Assembly: GCA_028278335.1 (NCBI GenBank)
Contig: JANQEN010000235.1
Coordinates: forward strand, 26,032-90,031
DNA length: 64,000 nucleotides
Direction of reading: 5' to 3'
DNA from: Chitinivibrionales bacterium
GTDB lineage: Bacteria > Fibrobacterota > Chitinivibrionia > Chitinivibrionales > JANQEN01
This document shows positions 25,967-35,081 of this stretch, one piece after another. The position numbers were made by a program, and so were the translations under genes. The notes under the pieces are model-generated. The model was not told the origin of the DNA. It was given only the letters and a program-made list of their open reading frames with translations, and did not search any database. Each line of letters opens with the position of its first letter. Position 1 is the stretch's first letter.

Positions 25967-27802
25967 TCAAACCAATTGCATATCACACAGCTTCTTATAC
26001 CGACCGCCCTTACTTATAAGCTCATCATGGGTGCCAGTTTCTACAATGTTGCCATCTTCAAGTACGATAATCCGATCAGCATGTTTCACAGTTGAGAGTC
26101 TGTGTGCCACAACTAGGACTGTCCGGTCCAATACCACATTGTCAATAGCTTTTTGAACAAGTCGTTCCGATTCTGTGTCTAAGGAGGAGGTTGCTTCATC
26201 AAAAATGAGTAAGGGCGCATTATGATAGAGAGCACGAGCAATCGCCAATCGTTGCCGCTGTCCTCCAGAAAGCGCCACACCACGCTCGCCGATTTGGGTG
26301 TTAAATCCATCCGGTGATTCTTGGATAAATTTCAAGGCATTAGCTGCCTTTGCGGCTGCTTCTATTCTTTCTTGGTCTTGCGTGGAAGCTCCATAGGCAA
26401 TGTTTTCATTAAAGGTGCCGTTAAAAAGAAAATTTTCTTGAGCGACTATACCGAGTTGCTCCCGTATTGCTCTGAGACCGACAGTCTTAATATCCACACC
26501 GTCAATGGTTATAGTACCTTTTTCTATGTCATAAAATCGTGGAATAAGATCGAGGATTGTTGACTTTCCCGCTCCACTCGAACCGACAATGGCAACCATT
26601 TCCCCTTTTTTTATTGTAAAGGAGATCCCTTTTAAAACAAATCGCTCTGTTCCAGGGTAGCGAAACCAGACATCATCAAAGCGTATTTCACTGTTTAGTG
26701 TTGGTTTTTTTATGGATGACGAATTCTCTTCATGAGGCTCCTCTTCTTCGTCCAGCACTTTAAAAAAGCGTGCGGCTGCAGCAATTCCTGTTTGAATAGA
26801 GCTATTCACCCCAGCGAGCTTTTTAAATGGTTGATAAGAGAGGGAAAGAATCACCAAAAACTTGATGAAATCATCGGGAGAGAAATTGTCAACACCCTGA
26901 CTAACAGCCATATACCCACCAACAAAAAGAAGGCCAGCGGCTGCATACATAAAGAGCGTCTCTGTCAAGGGGGTTGTCAACATGCGCATCCGTTCAGATT
27001 TTCTTGCGCATTTGGTGTAATGCGAATTCTTTCGATCAAACTGATTTATTTCCAAGGTTATGGCATTAAACATCTTGACAATACGGATGCCGCTGATAAT
27101 TTCGCCCATTGAGGCAAGCATGTCAGAGAAGCTCTGTAACTCTCGGGTGCTTCTCCGTTTAATGCTTTGGCCAATTTTCACAATCATAAATCCAAGTATA
27201 GGATAAATAATAAAAACTAAGAGGGTCAGTTTCCAATTTATGCTTAAAAGAAGGGTGATTGAGATAATGATCCGAATTGGTTCGGTAAAGAGTGATTGAA
27301 TTGAGCCTGTGGCTGCGACTTTGATTTTTTCAACTTCATTCAGCATCAAAGCCATAATTGCACCAGATTCTGATTTGTCGTAAAAACTAACCGGAAGCTT
27401 GCAAAGATGGGCAAACATTCTTTCTCGAATAGTCATTATAAAGCCAGTAAAAACCTGGATTGATAATAAATTATTTATATAAGTAAGGACATTTTTTAAT
27501 GTATAAAAAAGTACCATAAGGAGACAGCCCATCATCAAGGGGCTGATGCCGTCTGCTGCGGTGAGCAAGGTATAGGTTTGATATTTGAGATAATCATTTA
27601 TTGTGGCAATACTCAAAGTTGGAATTTGTGTTAAATCAGGAGAATAATTCCCAAATAGAACACCGGGCAATGTGGCTGCAAACCAGATCCCCGCGCTTTC
27701 GGTGCTGGCAATAAGAGCGGACAGTGGGATTGTTGTAAGAAAATAGGGTAAATAAGGTAGCAGGAATGTAAACATTCTGCGATAGAGCACCCATGATTTC
27801 AT
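25967..27802 (-). CDS. MsbA-like ABC exporter (membrane and ATPase domains fused)
   Basis: A 611-residue half-transporter. Residues about 1-340 hold six membrane helices (type IV exporter fold). The nucleotide-binding domain has Walker A GSSGAGKST, Q-loop AQENFLF, signature LSGGQRQRLAIARAL, and Walker B LLIFDEATSSLD followed by the His switch VVAHRLST. It is typical of lipid A or glycolipid flippases. The surrounding glycosyltransferases support export of an LPS precursor or other glycolipid across the inner membrane, but drug or peptide exporters look alike. It is monocistronic as far as visible. Confidence 0.85.
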   Translation of the reverse strand: MKSWVLYRRMFTFLLPYLPYFLTTIPLSALIASTESAGIWFAATLPGVLFGNYSPDLTQIPTLSIATINDYLKYQTYTLLTAADGISPLMMGCLLMVLFYTLKNVLTYINNLLSIQVFTGFIMTIRERMFAHLCKLPVSFYDKSESGAIMALMLNEVEKIKVAATGSIQSLFTEPIRIIISITLLLSINWKLTLLVFIIYPILGFMIVKIGQSIKRRSTRELQSFSDMLASMGEIISGIRIVKMFNAITLEINQFDRKNSHYTKCARKSERMRMLTTPLTETLFMYAAAGLLFVGGYMAVSQGVDNFSPDDFIKFLVILSLSYQPFKKLAGVNSSIQTGIAAAARFFKVLDEEEEPHEENSSSIKKPTLNSEIRFDDVWFRYPGTERFVLKGISFTIKKGEMVAIVGSSGAGKSTILDLIPRFYDIEKGTITIDGVDIKTVGLRAIREQLGIVAQENFLFNGTFNENIAYGASTQDQERIEAAAKAANALKFIQESPDGFNTQIGERGVALSGGQRQRLAIARALYHNAPLLIFDEATSSLDTESERLVQKAIDNVVLDRTVLVVAHRLSTVKHADRIIVLEDGNIVETGTHDELISKGGRYKKLCDMQLV

Positions 27803-27946
27803 AATATTGTAAAACCTTTGTTTTGGATATTTAAGCTATCACCACAGTGAATTAATGCCTGTTAATATATATTTAAATCGAATAGAGGCACTATGTCTCA
27901 ATATCTTCCAATTAAATTGAGGATCAATTTTTGATTTTGGAGATTC

Positions 27947-28699
27947 ATGTCGATTAAAAAATGGACAAACAGATATTTAGCGAATAGATATGTGACACAG
28001 ATAGAGAAATCTCTTGATTTTTATGTGAATTTACTAAATCAGGGAATCCCCTTCTCCTTTTCTCGTTTTGGTGATGGTGAATGGAATGCCATGCTTGGCA
28101 AAAAGGGAAAAAATTGCGATGGTCATGAATATTTTCCACAAATGGGAACGCAACTGCGAGAAACTGTGATACATGCTCAGGATTACTTTTATGCTATTCA
28201 AAATATGGCAATTAGAAATGATGGGAAAGCAATAGCATCCTTTTGTAAAGAGTATGCTGTCTCGATTTCATGGCATAATGCTGATGTATTTCACTATGCC
28301 AATAGAGCTGGTCAATTTTTTCCTATGGTAGAAACATTAAGAAAAATGGACGTTGTATTGGTTGGTCCGGCTCACCTCAAACCACTTAATAAACATTGTT
28401 TAGAATATGAAACATTTATTGAAATTCCTTCGCAGAATTGCTATTTAAAACTGGATCAGATGAAAAAAGCTGTGTTTGACTATGGTGCAAAAAAGAGTGG
28501 AAAGGTATTTGCGATTTCAGCATCAATGGCAGCCAATGTAATGATACACGACCTCTACCCCAATATAGGAAAAGAAAATTGGCTTATTGATTTTGGCTCG
28601 GTGTGGGATATTTACGTGGGAGTAAAGTCGCGAGAGCATTATACGATGGGGAACTGGGAGGAGATAATTAAATGGAATCTACAAGGGAAAAATAAATAA
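27947..28699 (+). CDS. GT-D-fold glycosyltransferase (DUF1792-like)
   Basis: A 250-residue protein with the motif FSFSRFGDGEWNAML near residues 35-50; RFGDGE is the signature I know from the GT-D glycosyltransferase fold (DUF1792, PF08759), first studied on streptococcal adhesin glycosylation. A second conserved region, VVLVGPAHLKPL, and AKKSGKVFAISASMAANVMIHDLYP with WLIDFGSVWDIYVG, fits the rest of that family. No signal peptide. It is the only plus-strand gene between the ABC exporter and the minus-strand glycan genes, and its stop codon lies 3 nt from a MITE-like palindrome. Confidence 0.72.
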   Translation: MSIKKWTNRYLANRYVTQIEKSLDFYVNLLNQGIPFSFSRFGDGEWNAMLGKKGKNCDGHEYFPQMGTQLRETVIHAQDYFYAIQNMAIRNDGKAIASFCKEYAVSISWHNADVFHYANRAGQFFPMVETLRKMDVVLVGPAHLKPLNKHCLEYETFIEIPSQNCYLKLDQMKKAVFDYGAKKSGKVFAISASMAANVMIHDLYPNIGKENWLIDFGSVWDIYVGVKSREHYTMGNWEEIIKWNLQGKNK

Positions 28700-28702
28700 T
28701 CT

Positions 28703-28867
28703 TAGAACTGCTCTCATAACTATGTTCTGTCGGGATACTCGATTCTTTTTCACCCTGATTTCGTTGCTTTTTTACGCCATACTCCCCAGTATGCCTGCAA
28801 AAAAGCGTCTCATCAGGATAAAAAATCATCTTTGTCTACCTTGAAAACAGTTATGAAAGCAGTTCTA
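28703..28867. mobile_element. MITE-like 165-bp imperfect palindrome
   Basis: The two 80-nt arms are near-complements. The ends TAGAACTGCT and AGCAGTTCTA are exact, followed by TCATAACT/AGTTATGA; the inner ends carry GCTTTTTT/AAAAAAGC and CATACT cccc AGTATG at the tip. The TA at both ends fits the TA target duplication of IS630/Tc1-type elements. It codes for nothing. It fills the whole space between the GT-D gene and the methyltransferase gene, and its right end forms the methyltransferase TAG stop. It can fold as one long hairpin and may also end transcription of both convergent genes. Confidence 0.65.
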
Positions 28868-29701
28868 GGCGATCGCGATCATGACCAATTTCATGGGAAT
28901 GAAATAACGAGCAATAACTTTGCGCATGGGTCTTGGAAAAAGAGTCAAAACTTTTTCAACAATAGAAAAGTAGACTAAGGGTACCTTGAAACATCGTTTG
29001 CCCTTTCTCCACAAACCATAGGAGTGGGAAAAACGTTGCTGCTTTAAAATTGCCGCCAACTCAGAGAAGGTCCACTCCTTCAGATGAAATCCTTCGACTT
29101 TTTTTGAAAAATAGGCCGAGACATCAGTGGGGCCAAAAAAAGCATGGGGTGTTCGAAAAAGGTAGAGACCGCCTGGTTTCAACATTTTTTTTACAATCCC
29201 AAAGTGGTGTACCATATCTTCGGGGTGGAGGTGTTCGATCAGTTGATCACTAAAAATAACATCAATGCTCTTATCTGCAACACTTGGGGTGTATCCATCG
29301 TAGATGCAAAGGTTGAAATTTTTTGGCTTTCTTAGTAATGCACCACTCTGTTTAGAAATGTCAAAGGCTATAACCTGTTTAACATACTCTCCCATAAAGC
29401 AGGAAAAGCTACAGTCACCTGGTGCAAACTCTGCAAAGATTGTTTCCTTAGATACATATTTTTCTACAAGTACAAAGGTTCGCCGGTTATTCTTTAATTG
29501 CTCCTCTGGGTTCTGTCGCGCTTGCAGTCGTGGATGATCAGGAACTTTTGCAAAGAGCTCATCGTACATTGTTTTGTAAATTTTTTTACGTTCTTCCTTT
29601 GAAGCTCTTTTGAGCGAGTCAGCTATTGCCCTTTCAACTTCAAAGTGGTTTTTTACCTGTTCAAAGGTCCTTTCGGGAGGTAACTTCATTCGTAGCTTCA
29701 T
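28865..29701 (-). CDS. SAM-dependent methyltransferase
   Basis: A 278-residue class I methyltransferase. The SAM site is a variant of motif I (EFAPGDCSFSCFMG), with acidic FDISK for motif II, IDVIFSDQLIEHLHPED for motif IV and MLKPGGLYLFRTPH for the post-motif region, as in Methyltransf_11 proteins. It is 2 nt after a GT4 gene and in the same operon as two glycosyltransferases, so a sugar or glycolipid substrate is likely. Its stop codon TAG is made by the terminal TA of the palindromic element, so the last residues (IAIA) may not be the ancestral end. Confidence 0.8.
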   Translation of the reverse strand: MKLRMKLPPERTFEQVKNHFEVERAIADSLKRASKEERKKIYKTMYDELFAKVPDHPRLQARQNPEEQLKNNRRTFVLVEKYVSKETIFAEFAPGDCSFSCFMGEYVKQVIAFDISKQSGALLRKPKNFNLCIYDGYTPSVADKSIDVIFSDQLIEHLHPEDMVHHFGIVKKMLKPGGLYLFRTPHAFFGPTDVSAYFSKKVEGFHLKEWTFSELAAILKQQRFSHSYGLWRKGKRCFKVPLVYFSIVEKVLTLFPRPMRKVIARYFIPMKLVMIAIA

Positions 29702-29703
29702 AA

Positions 29704-30684
29704 TTATCCCTGGGCCATAGTGTTTTTTAAGTATGATTCTATTGACTGGGCAAGATGTTCCCAGGAAAATCTTTTGATCTCTTCATTGCCACTTTTTGCT
29801 AGTTGTTGTGCCAGATTGGGGTTGTTAATAAGCTTGTCTACTGCTCGACCAATCGAAAAGGAGTTTCGAGAAACAACCAAACCGGTTTTATTATGGAAAA
29901 GAAAATCCTTTGTTCCAGATCGGGTAGCAATAACCGGAGTTCCTGCTGCCATTGCCTCGGCACAAGTATTTGACCACCCTGCATTTTTTTCAGCAATGAC
30001 AAACACATCTGCACGCTGGAATAGGGTGTGGTTTTCCTGTGGTGGATGATTGAGTAAAAATTCAAAGGGTACCTTGCAGGAAAATGAATCGATTAGCTCC
30101 TGTGATCTCTTGTCAACCGGCGTGTCAAAGAGCAATAGCTTTAAATTGCGATGCTTTTTATACAAGCGCTCGCATGCTTTGATAACGAACCGTGTACCCT
30201 TACGTTTCATCAATAATCGTCCATAGGTCAAGACAATAAACTCCTGCGATTGTTCACGCTTTGAAGGTATGCAGTCAGTTATGGATACACCACCAAAGGC
30301 CTTAACAGGTGATATCCCATATTTTTTACAATCAAAGTCGTAGAGGTTCGAGGAGTTGACAAAAATATGAACATCCTTATGGTTGAGAACTGGTTTGATG
30401 TTTTCAGTTTTTAACACATGGTAGAAAGCCTTTACCTTTGCCGAAGAATCTAAGAGGTTCTGTAAAAAGGGAAGCTCTGTTATAAAAAGAGCATCTAAGG
30501 GGTGTTTATGAATGTCTTGAATTTTAGAGGTAGCACCGTTAAAGGAGAACCACTCTGGAGGTTTGCCCTCAGGGGTGAAAACCCTCATGGAGTGTCCCAT
30601 GGTGTGAAACCGGTTGCCGAGCTCTAAAAACCGTTTGACTCCACCCCAAAGGTTGATGGTTGGAAGAATAACACCGATATTCAT
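29704..30684 (-). CDS. Family 4 glycosyltransferase
   Basis: A 326-residue GT-B enzyme. The N-terminus GVILPTINLWGGVKRFLELG has the Gly-rich acceptor loop. The C-terminal half has the retaining-type EX7E region as AEKNAGWSNTCAEAMAAGTPVIATRSGT. The start at 30684 was chosen because ATG overlaps the TGA of the upstream gene (ATGA, 4 bp); a longer frame lacks this coupling and adds unconserved residues. It belongs to a three-gene minus-strand set: two-domain GT2, this gene, methyltransferase. Acceptor and donor are unknown. Confidence 0.85.
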   Translation of the reverse strand: MNIGVILPTINLWGGVKRFLELGNRFHTMGHSMRVFTPEGKPPEWFSFNGATSKIQDIHKHPLDALFITELPFLQNLLDSSAKVKAFYHVLKTENIKPVLNHKDVHIFVNSSNLYDFDCKKYGISPVKAFGGVSITDCIPSKREQSQEFIVLTYGRLLMKRKGTRFVIKACERLYKKHRNLKLLLFDTPVDKRSQELIDSFSCKVPFEFLLNHPPQENHTLFQRADVFVIAEKNAGWSNTCAEAMAAGTPVIATRSGTKDFLFHNKTGLVVSRNSFSIGRAVDKLINNPNLAQQLAKSGNEEIKRFSWEHLAQSIESYLKNTMAQG

Positions 30685-32435
30685 TGCAGAGGCTTTGGCC
30701 CTTTCTCTTTGTTCAATCCATAGGGAGTCCAAAAGGAATCGGGGTTTCGGAATTGATCAATTACCTCCTGCGAGTGGGGAACCGGATCAAAGGAGTGGTG
30801 AAGGTGATACTGCAGCGCCTCATGGACGATTGACTTAATGGTAAACCCTGCCAACAAAGAGCGAGCATAGAGATTGTCGTCCTCTAAACCACGACCAATG
30901 ATTCGCTCATCATAGCCATTGATATGGAGATAGTCTTTTTTAAATAGTGAGAAATTGCTACCCACCAATAGATGTGTCTTATAAAAGGGAATATTCCGAA
31001 GGTGGAATATGCCAGGGATTATTAAACCCTGTCTAATTTCTTTAAACCGATTTTCCCAAAGCCAGAACAGAGGGTTTTCAATGTGGCCATTTTTTACATC
31101 CTCAACAGTGATTCTTTTGGTTGTTTTGGGTGAAAATAGTACCCGTCTTCCCACCAACACATCTCCTGGATTTTTTCTTTTGTTGTGAAATTCAAGAAAG
31201 CGATGATGAAGAAGGCAATCGCCATCAATGAAAACCAAGTAGGGAGCATCGGCCTTTGATACAGCCTGGTTAATAATGATCGTTTTTCTAAAGCCATCAT
31301 CCTTATGCCATACGTGTTTTATTGGATAGCGAAAGGAACTTTTATACTGATCGATGATTTTTTTAATTGAAGGCCCCGAACCATCATCAGCAACAATTAT
31401 TTCAAAACTATCAAAGCTTTGGTTTTGCAGACTTATAAATATTTTTTCTAAAAAATCGGATTTTTCATACACTGCAATAATAAGGGAGACACAGGGAGCT
31501 TCTTTTTTAGAAATCCTTTGCCCTTTTTTCTTTAATGGATTGTCCTTAATACAATTATAATTCTTATAGCCCCAATAATAGCGCCCTCTAAAGATCTTCT
31601 GTTCAATAAAGGTGATGATCCGATATTTTAAACGGTCATGATTGTGCCTTGCAGTTGATTTTCCTTTGTAAACAAGCTGATCTTTCCAGTTTAAGGAAGC
31701 AACGCGCTCTGCCATGACCTTTGGGTGGGTTCCAGAAAAGCGGGGTACCTTTTCTAAAGAGCCAAAATCAAAGAGCTCCTCTTTAAACATCTCCAGAGCC
31801 TTTTTTTGCCCCCAATAGTTAGCCGTGATTTTTCGGTTTCTTTTTTGCATGAGATGGGGAGGGCGGACATATCCATAGTGAAAAACTTCTGCATCAAGTT
31901 GCACAACGTCAAGCTTTTCATCACCCTTTCGAAAGGACTGGGCATCGCCGATAGACTGAACACCAATACCATTTCGAATAATTCGGATCTCCTTGGGGTA
32001 CCACTTGTGATTGTTCATATAGTGGTCGTAGTCAGCCCAAAAATGTTTATAGTTGAATAAAAAGCCCTCTACAGCAGTATGGTGAAGATATTTCTCGCAG
32101 GCATTTCTAATGAGAGGGAGATAATTCTCATGGACAGCCTCATCACACTGGATATAAAAACACCAGTCACCGGTACAAGCATCTAAGGCAATATTGGTTT
32201 GTTGGCTATAGATACTTCCCCGTAGTTTTTCCAGATCGTCCCAGTTCGTGTCAATAATCTTAATTTTATCACTGTTAATATTTTTAATGATCTCCCGCGA
32301 ATGATCTCCCTTATCACTATTACCAACAGCAATCACAAATTCGTCACAAACCGGCAGAATAGACCGAACAGACTCAGCTATGGGATATCCCAATAGCTCG
32401 CCATTTCTTACAAAGGAAAATCCACTTATCTTCAT
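30681..32435 (-). CDS. Bifunctional family 2 glycosyltransferase (two catalytic domains)
   Basis: A 584-residue protein with two GT2-type domains. The first (about 1-290) begins MKISGFSFVRNGELLGYPIAESVRS, and DACTGDWCFYIQCDEAV carries its acidic motif. The second (about 310-565) begins CVSLIIAVYEKSDFLEKIF, has DDGSG and FIDGDCL, and ends with GYDERIIGRGLEDDNLYARS, the galactosyltransferase-type C-terminal motif. Such fusions usually add two sugars in sequence. It is first in the operon with the GT4 and methyltransferase genes. The upstream 266 nt to the next gene show no clear promoter. Confidence 0.85.
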   Translation of the reverse strand: MKISGFSFVRNGELLGYPIAESVRSILPVCDEFVIAVGNSDKGDHSREIIKNINSDKIKIIDTNWDDLEKLRGSIYSQQTNIALDACTGDWCFYIQCDEAVHENYLPLIRNACEKYLHHTAVEGFLFNYKHFWADYDHYMNNHKWYPKEIRIIRNGIGVQSIGDAQSFRKGDEKLDVVQLDAEVFHYGYVRPPHLMQKRNRKITANYWGQKKALEMFKEELFDFGSLEKVPRFSGTHPKVMAERVASLNWKDQLVYKGKSTARHNHDRLKYRIITFIEQKIFRGRYYWGYKNYNCIKDNPLKKKGQRISKKEAPCVSLIIAVYEKSDFLEKIFISLQNQSFDSFEIIVADDGSGPSIKKIIDQYKSSFRYPIKHVWHKDDGFRKTIIINQAVSKADAPYLVFIDGDCLLHHRFLEFHNKRKNPGDVLVGRRVLFSPKTTKRITVEDVKNGHIENPLFWLWENRFKEIRQGLIIPGIFHLRNIPFYKTHLLVGSNFSLFKKDYLHINGYDERIIGRGLEDDNLYARSLLAGFTIKSIVHEALQYHLHHSFDPVPHSQEVIDQFRNPDSFWTPYGLNKEKGPKPLQ

Positions 32436-32701
32436 TGCCAGCTTCCAGGGGTTGGTGATACAATAATCCCATAAATTATAACAGAGGATGCCAATGACTC
32501 AACCTCTTTAATCCTAAGGTTTAATTTGATGGACAATTTCATCACCCTTTTTTATCACCTCGTGATCATAGACATTTTTTACAAGGGTAACACTCATGTG
32601 AGAGAACAATTGATGAACTAATTCAATTTACATATTTTAATAAGGGTTGCCTAAATACAAGTTAGTAAAGACGCAATGATTTGAATAGCAAGGAGGAGAG
32701 C

Positions 32702-33520
32702 ATGAAATTAGCACTGGTTCAACAGAGAGCATTGGAATCCATTGATGATAATATTCAAAGGGGAATTGATGCAGTAAAACAAGCTGCACATCAGGGGGCG
32801 AATGTAATCTGCTTTGCGGAACTTGCCTTCTCTTTATTTTATCCACAAAAACCAGCCACAGATGATGAGCTTGCAAAGGCAGAAACCATTCCAGGCCCTA
32901 TCACTGATTGCTTTTGTGCTTTAGCAAAGGAGTTAGGGGTTGTTATTGTGTTAAATCTCTTTGAGCGAGAGGGAGAGCACACCTATGATTCATCGCCAAT
33001 AATCAATTGCGATGGATCGATTCTGAGCGTTACTAGAATGGTGCATATCACAGAGTATGAATATTTTCACGAGCAGGGCTATTATGCACCCGGCAATAGA
33101 GGAACACCTGTTGTCAAGACCCCCTTTGGGTCGATCGGTGTGGCAATATGCTATGATAGACACTTTCCTGAATATATGCGTGCCCTTGGTCTCAAAGGAG
33201 CAGATCTTGTTATTGTGCCCCAGGCTGGCGGTGTTGGGGAGTGGCCAGAAGGATTGTATGAAGCAGAAATGCGGGTTGCTGCTTTTCAGAATGGATACTT
33301 TACTGCGCTATGCAACCGTGTAGGACAGGAGGAGTTTCTCAATTTTGCCGGAGAATCTTTTGTCTGTGATCCCTTTGGGTCTGTGGTCGCACGAGCGAAA
33401 CAGAGCACCGATGAAATACTTGTCTGTGATATTGATTTAGAAAAAGTACAAAAATCCTATGCCCGTCGTCTCTTTTTTCATCATCGAAGGCCCGACCTCT
33501 ACAGTGATTGGTTATCCTGA
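32702..33520 (+). CDS. Nitrilase/carbon-nitrogen hydrolase family protein
   Basis: A 272-residue member of the nitrilase superfamily that hydrolyses amides or N-carbamoyl groups. Catalytic Glu40 lies in CFAELAF and Cys150 in VAICYDRHFPEYMR. The catalytic Lys, expected in a KxH motif, is replaced: here the sequence is TRMVHITE, giving Met113 (or Arg112) at that place. The start at 32702 follows AAGGAGGAGAGC; an in-frame ATG at 32681 would include that ribosome site. It is followed directly by the YgbA homologue. Confidence 0.82.
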   Translation: MKLALVQQRALESIDDNIQRGIDAVKQAAHQGANVICFAELAFSLFYPQKPATDDELAKAETIPGPITDCFCALAKELGVVIVLNLFEREGEHTYDSSPIINCDGSILSVTRMVHITEYEYFHEQGYYAPGNRGTPVVKTPFGSIGVAICYDRHFPEYMRALGLKGADLVIVPQAGGVGEWPEGLYEAEMRVAAFQNGYFTALCNRVGQEEFLNFAGESFVCDPFGSVVARAKQSTDEILVCDIDLEKVQKSYARRLFFHHRRPDLYSDWLS

Positions 33521-33853
33521 TTGATATTTTCATCAGCAAAACATCGCGAGTCAAAGACTCTGCAAGTAATGGTTGGTGTCTATTGTAGATCAAAACATGG
33601 AACAAAAAACTCTCTCTGCAACGAATGCCAAAGCCTTCATTCCTATGCACAGAATCAGCTAGCACAGTGTCCCTTTGGTCATAAAAAACCGATTTGTAGT
33701 AAATGCTCAATCCACTGTTATACCCATGATAAAAGAGAACAGATAAAAAAGGTGATGCGCTTTACTGGTCCTGTCATGATATGGCAACATCCATTTTTGG
33801 CATTGGATCATCTTGTTAGAGGGATGTTTCAAAAGCAAAAACGGGATAAATGA
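33521..33853 (+). CDS. YgbA-type (nitrous oxide-stimulated promoter) family protein
   Basis: A 110-residue small protein rich in Cys and His. The pattern is YCRSKHG, LCNECQSL, CPFG, KPICSKC, HCY, then VMRFTGPVMIWQHPFLALDHL, which I recognise as the YgbA family (PF11756), probably metal-binding. The start is TTG at 33521, right after the nitrilase stop. It was preferred over ATG at 33569 because the family conserves the preceding RExKT segment (here RESKT). The function is not known in detail; E. coli ygbA responds to nitrosative stress. Confidence 0.75.
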   Translation: MIFSSAKHRESKTLQVMVGVYCRSKHGTKNSLCNECQSLHSYAQNQLAQCPFGHKKPICSKCSIHCYTHDKREQIKKVMRFTGPVMIWQHPFLALDHLVRGMFQKQKRDK

Positions 33854-33886
33854 AAGAAAAAATAGGTTATTAAATAGGAGAGATTT

Positions 33887-34303
33887 ATGGTATATGGCGA
33901 AGAATTTACTATTCAAACAAAAGGTTATTCAGATATCCACGATGTCACCACAACAGTGTCAGCGTTAGTTAAAAAATCGGGGATTGCAGATGGTATAGTA
34001 ACCGTTAGTGTGATTGGATCAACCGCATCGGTGTCAACAACTGAGTTTGAGCCAGCTCTTAATGAGGACATCAAAGATCAACTTGAACGATTTGCCCCCA
34101 GCACAATGGAGTCCCGTCATTCGCGGACCTGGGGGGATGATAATGGCTTCTCCCATATTCGGGCGACCTTTATGGGGCCATCCATGACTATCCCCATTTC
34201 TAAAGGAAGCTTGGTTCTTGGAACCTGGCAGCAAATTATTGTTATCGATCATGATAACCGGGGCCGCTCAAGGAGAGTTTTTATTCAAGTCCTCGGTGAA
34301 TAG
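33887..34303 (+). CDS. YjbQ family protein (UPF0047)
   Basis: A 138-residue protein of the YjbQ family, annotated in databases as a secondary thiamine-phosphate synthase from weak complementation in E. coli. The family features seen are GIVTVSVIGSTASVSTTEFEP, the His in GFSHIRATFMGPS, and GSLVLGTWQQIIVIDHD near the C-terminus. The start follows TAGGAGAGATTT. It is 33 nt after the ygbA homologue and converges on the DUF502 gene. Confidence 0.88.
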   Translation: MVYGEEFTIQTKGYSDIHDVTTTVSALVKKSGIADGIVTVSVIGSTASVSTTEFEPALNEDIKDQLERFAPSTMESRHSRTWGDDNGFSHIRATFMGPSMTIPISKGSLVLGTWQQIIVIDHDNRGRSRRVFIQVLGE

Positions 34304-34320
34304 ATCAAGAGGACCTGATA

Positions 34321-35070
34321 TTAATCCCGTGGATCCGATGAAGGTAACTTACCCTTATTCCCTTTGAATATGCCCATCCAGTTAAAGTTTTTAAGCTGCT
34401 TTGGCAGTGTGTACATGTGATTGGTACTTTTAATATGGTCGGTGTTAACCATTCCTGCAGACATAACAGTTTTAATGGCGGTTTCCACATTCATTTCAAG
34501 CTCAATGATTTCTGATTTAGGTAGAAAAAGGAGAAAGCCGCTGGTTGGGTTTGGTGTGGTTGGCACAAATACGCTGACCATTTCCTGATCAATTTTTCGT
34601 GGGATCTCTCCAGTTGTGTCAGCGGTTACAAATCCAATGCAGTAGGAGTCTTCTTTTGGATATTCGATTAGCACGGCCCTTTCAAAGAGCTTCTTCTTTT
34701 GTCCTGCAACAGAGTCTATGACTTGCTGAACACCAAGGTAAATTTTGTTGACAAGAGGTATGCTTGAAATGAAAGCGTTTCCTGTATCAATTATAATTCT
34801 CCCTATATAGTTTTTTGCTGCCAGGCCAACAAAATAGCAGATCACCAGGAGTAGTACGAGGCCAAGACCAGTAATCCACTCTTGGGGAAAGAAGGGGAAT
34901 ACCGTATGAAAAATGCTCGGGATGAGTGAATCTGCCTTGTCAAAAACCCAGAGAACAACAACAAGAGTGGTTGCTAAGGGAATCATTAAAATGAATCCGG
35001 TCACTATGTTTCTTCCTATGAACCGTGGTTTTAGTTGTCCTGGATCGAATAATTTTTTAACAGATTTCAT
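34321..35070 (-). CDS. DUF502 family membrane protein
   Basis: A 249-residue inner-membrane protein with two membrane helices near residues 20-44 and 65-90. It has the family hallmarks GRNIVTGFILMIPLATTLVV and PLVNKIYLGVQQVIDSV, then FVPTTPNPTSGFLLFLPKSEI and the METAIKTVMSAG-like segment (here VETAIKTVMSAGM). The function of the family is unknown. It follows the FtsB-like gene by 11 nt, with dprA upstream on the same strand. Confidence 0.85.
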   Translation of the reverse strand: MKSVKKLFDPGQLKPRFIGRNIVTGFILMIPLATTLVVVLWVFDKADSLIPSIFHTVFPFFPQEWITGLGLVLLLVICYFVGLAAKNYIGRIIIDTGNAFISSIPLVNKIYLGVQQVIDSVAGQKKKLFERAVLIEYPKEDSYCIGFVTADTTGEIPRKIDQEMVSVFVPTTPNPTSGFLLFLPKSEIIELEMNVETAIKTVMSAGMVNTDHIKSTNHMYTLPKQLKNFNWMGIFKGNKGKLPSSDPRD

Positions 35071-35081
35071 GATAATTGAAC

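Noticed and set aside
32436..32701. Possible promoter or small gene upstream of the nitrilase
   Set aside because: Only weak, AT-driven matches; nothing beyond the strong ribosome site at 32688-32695 could be supported.
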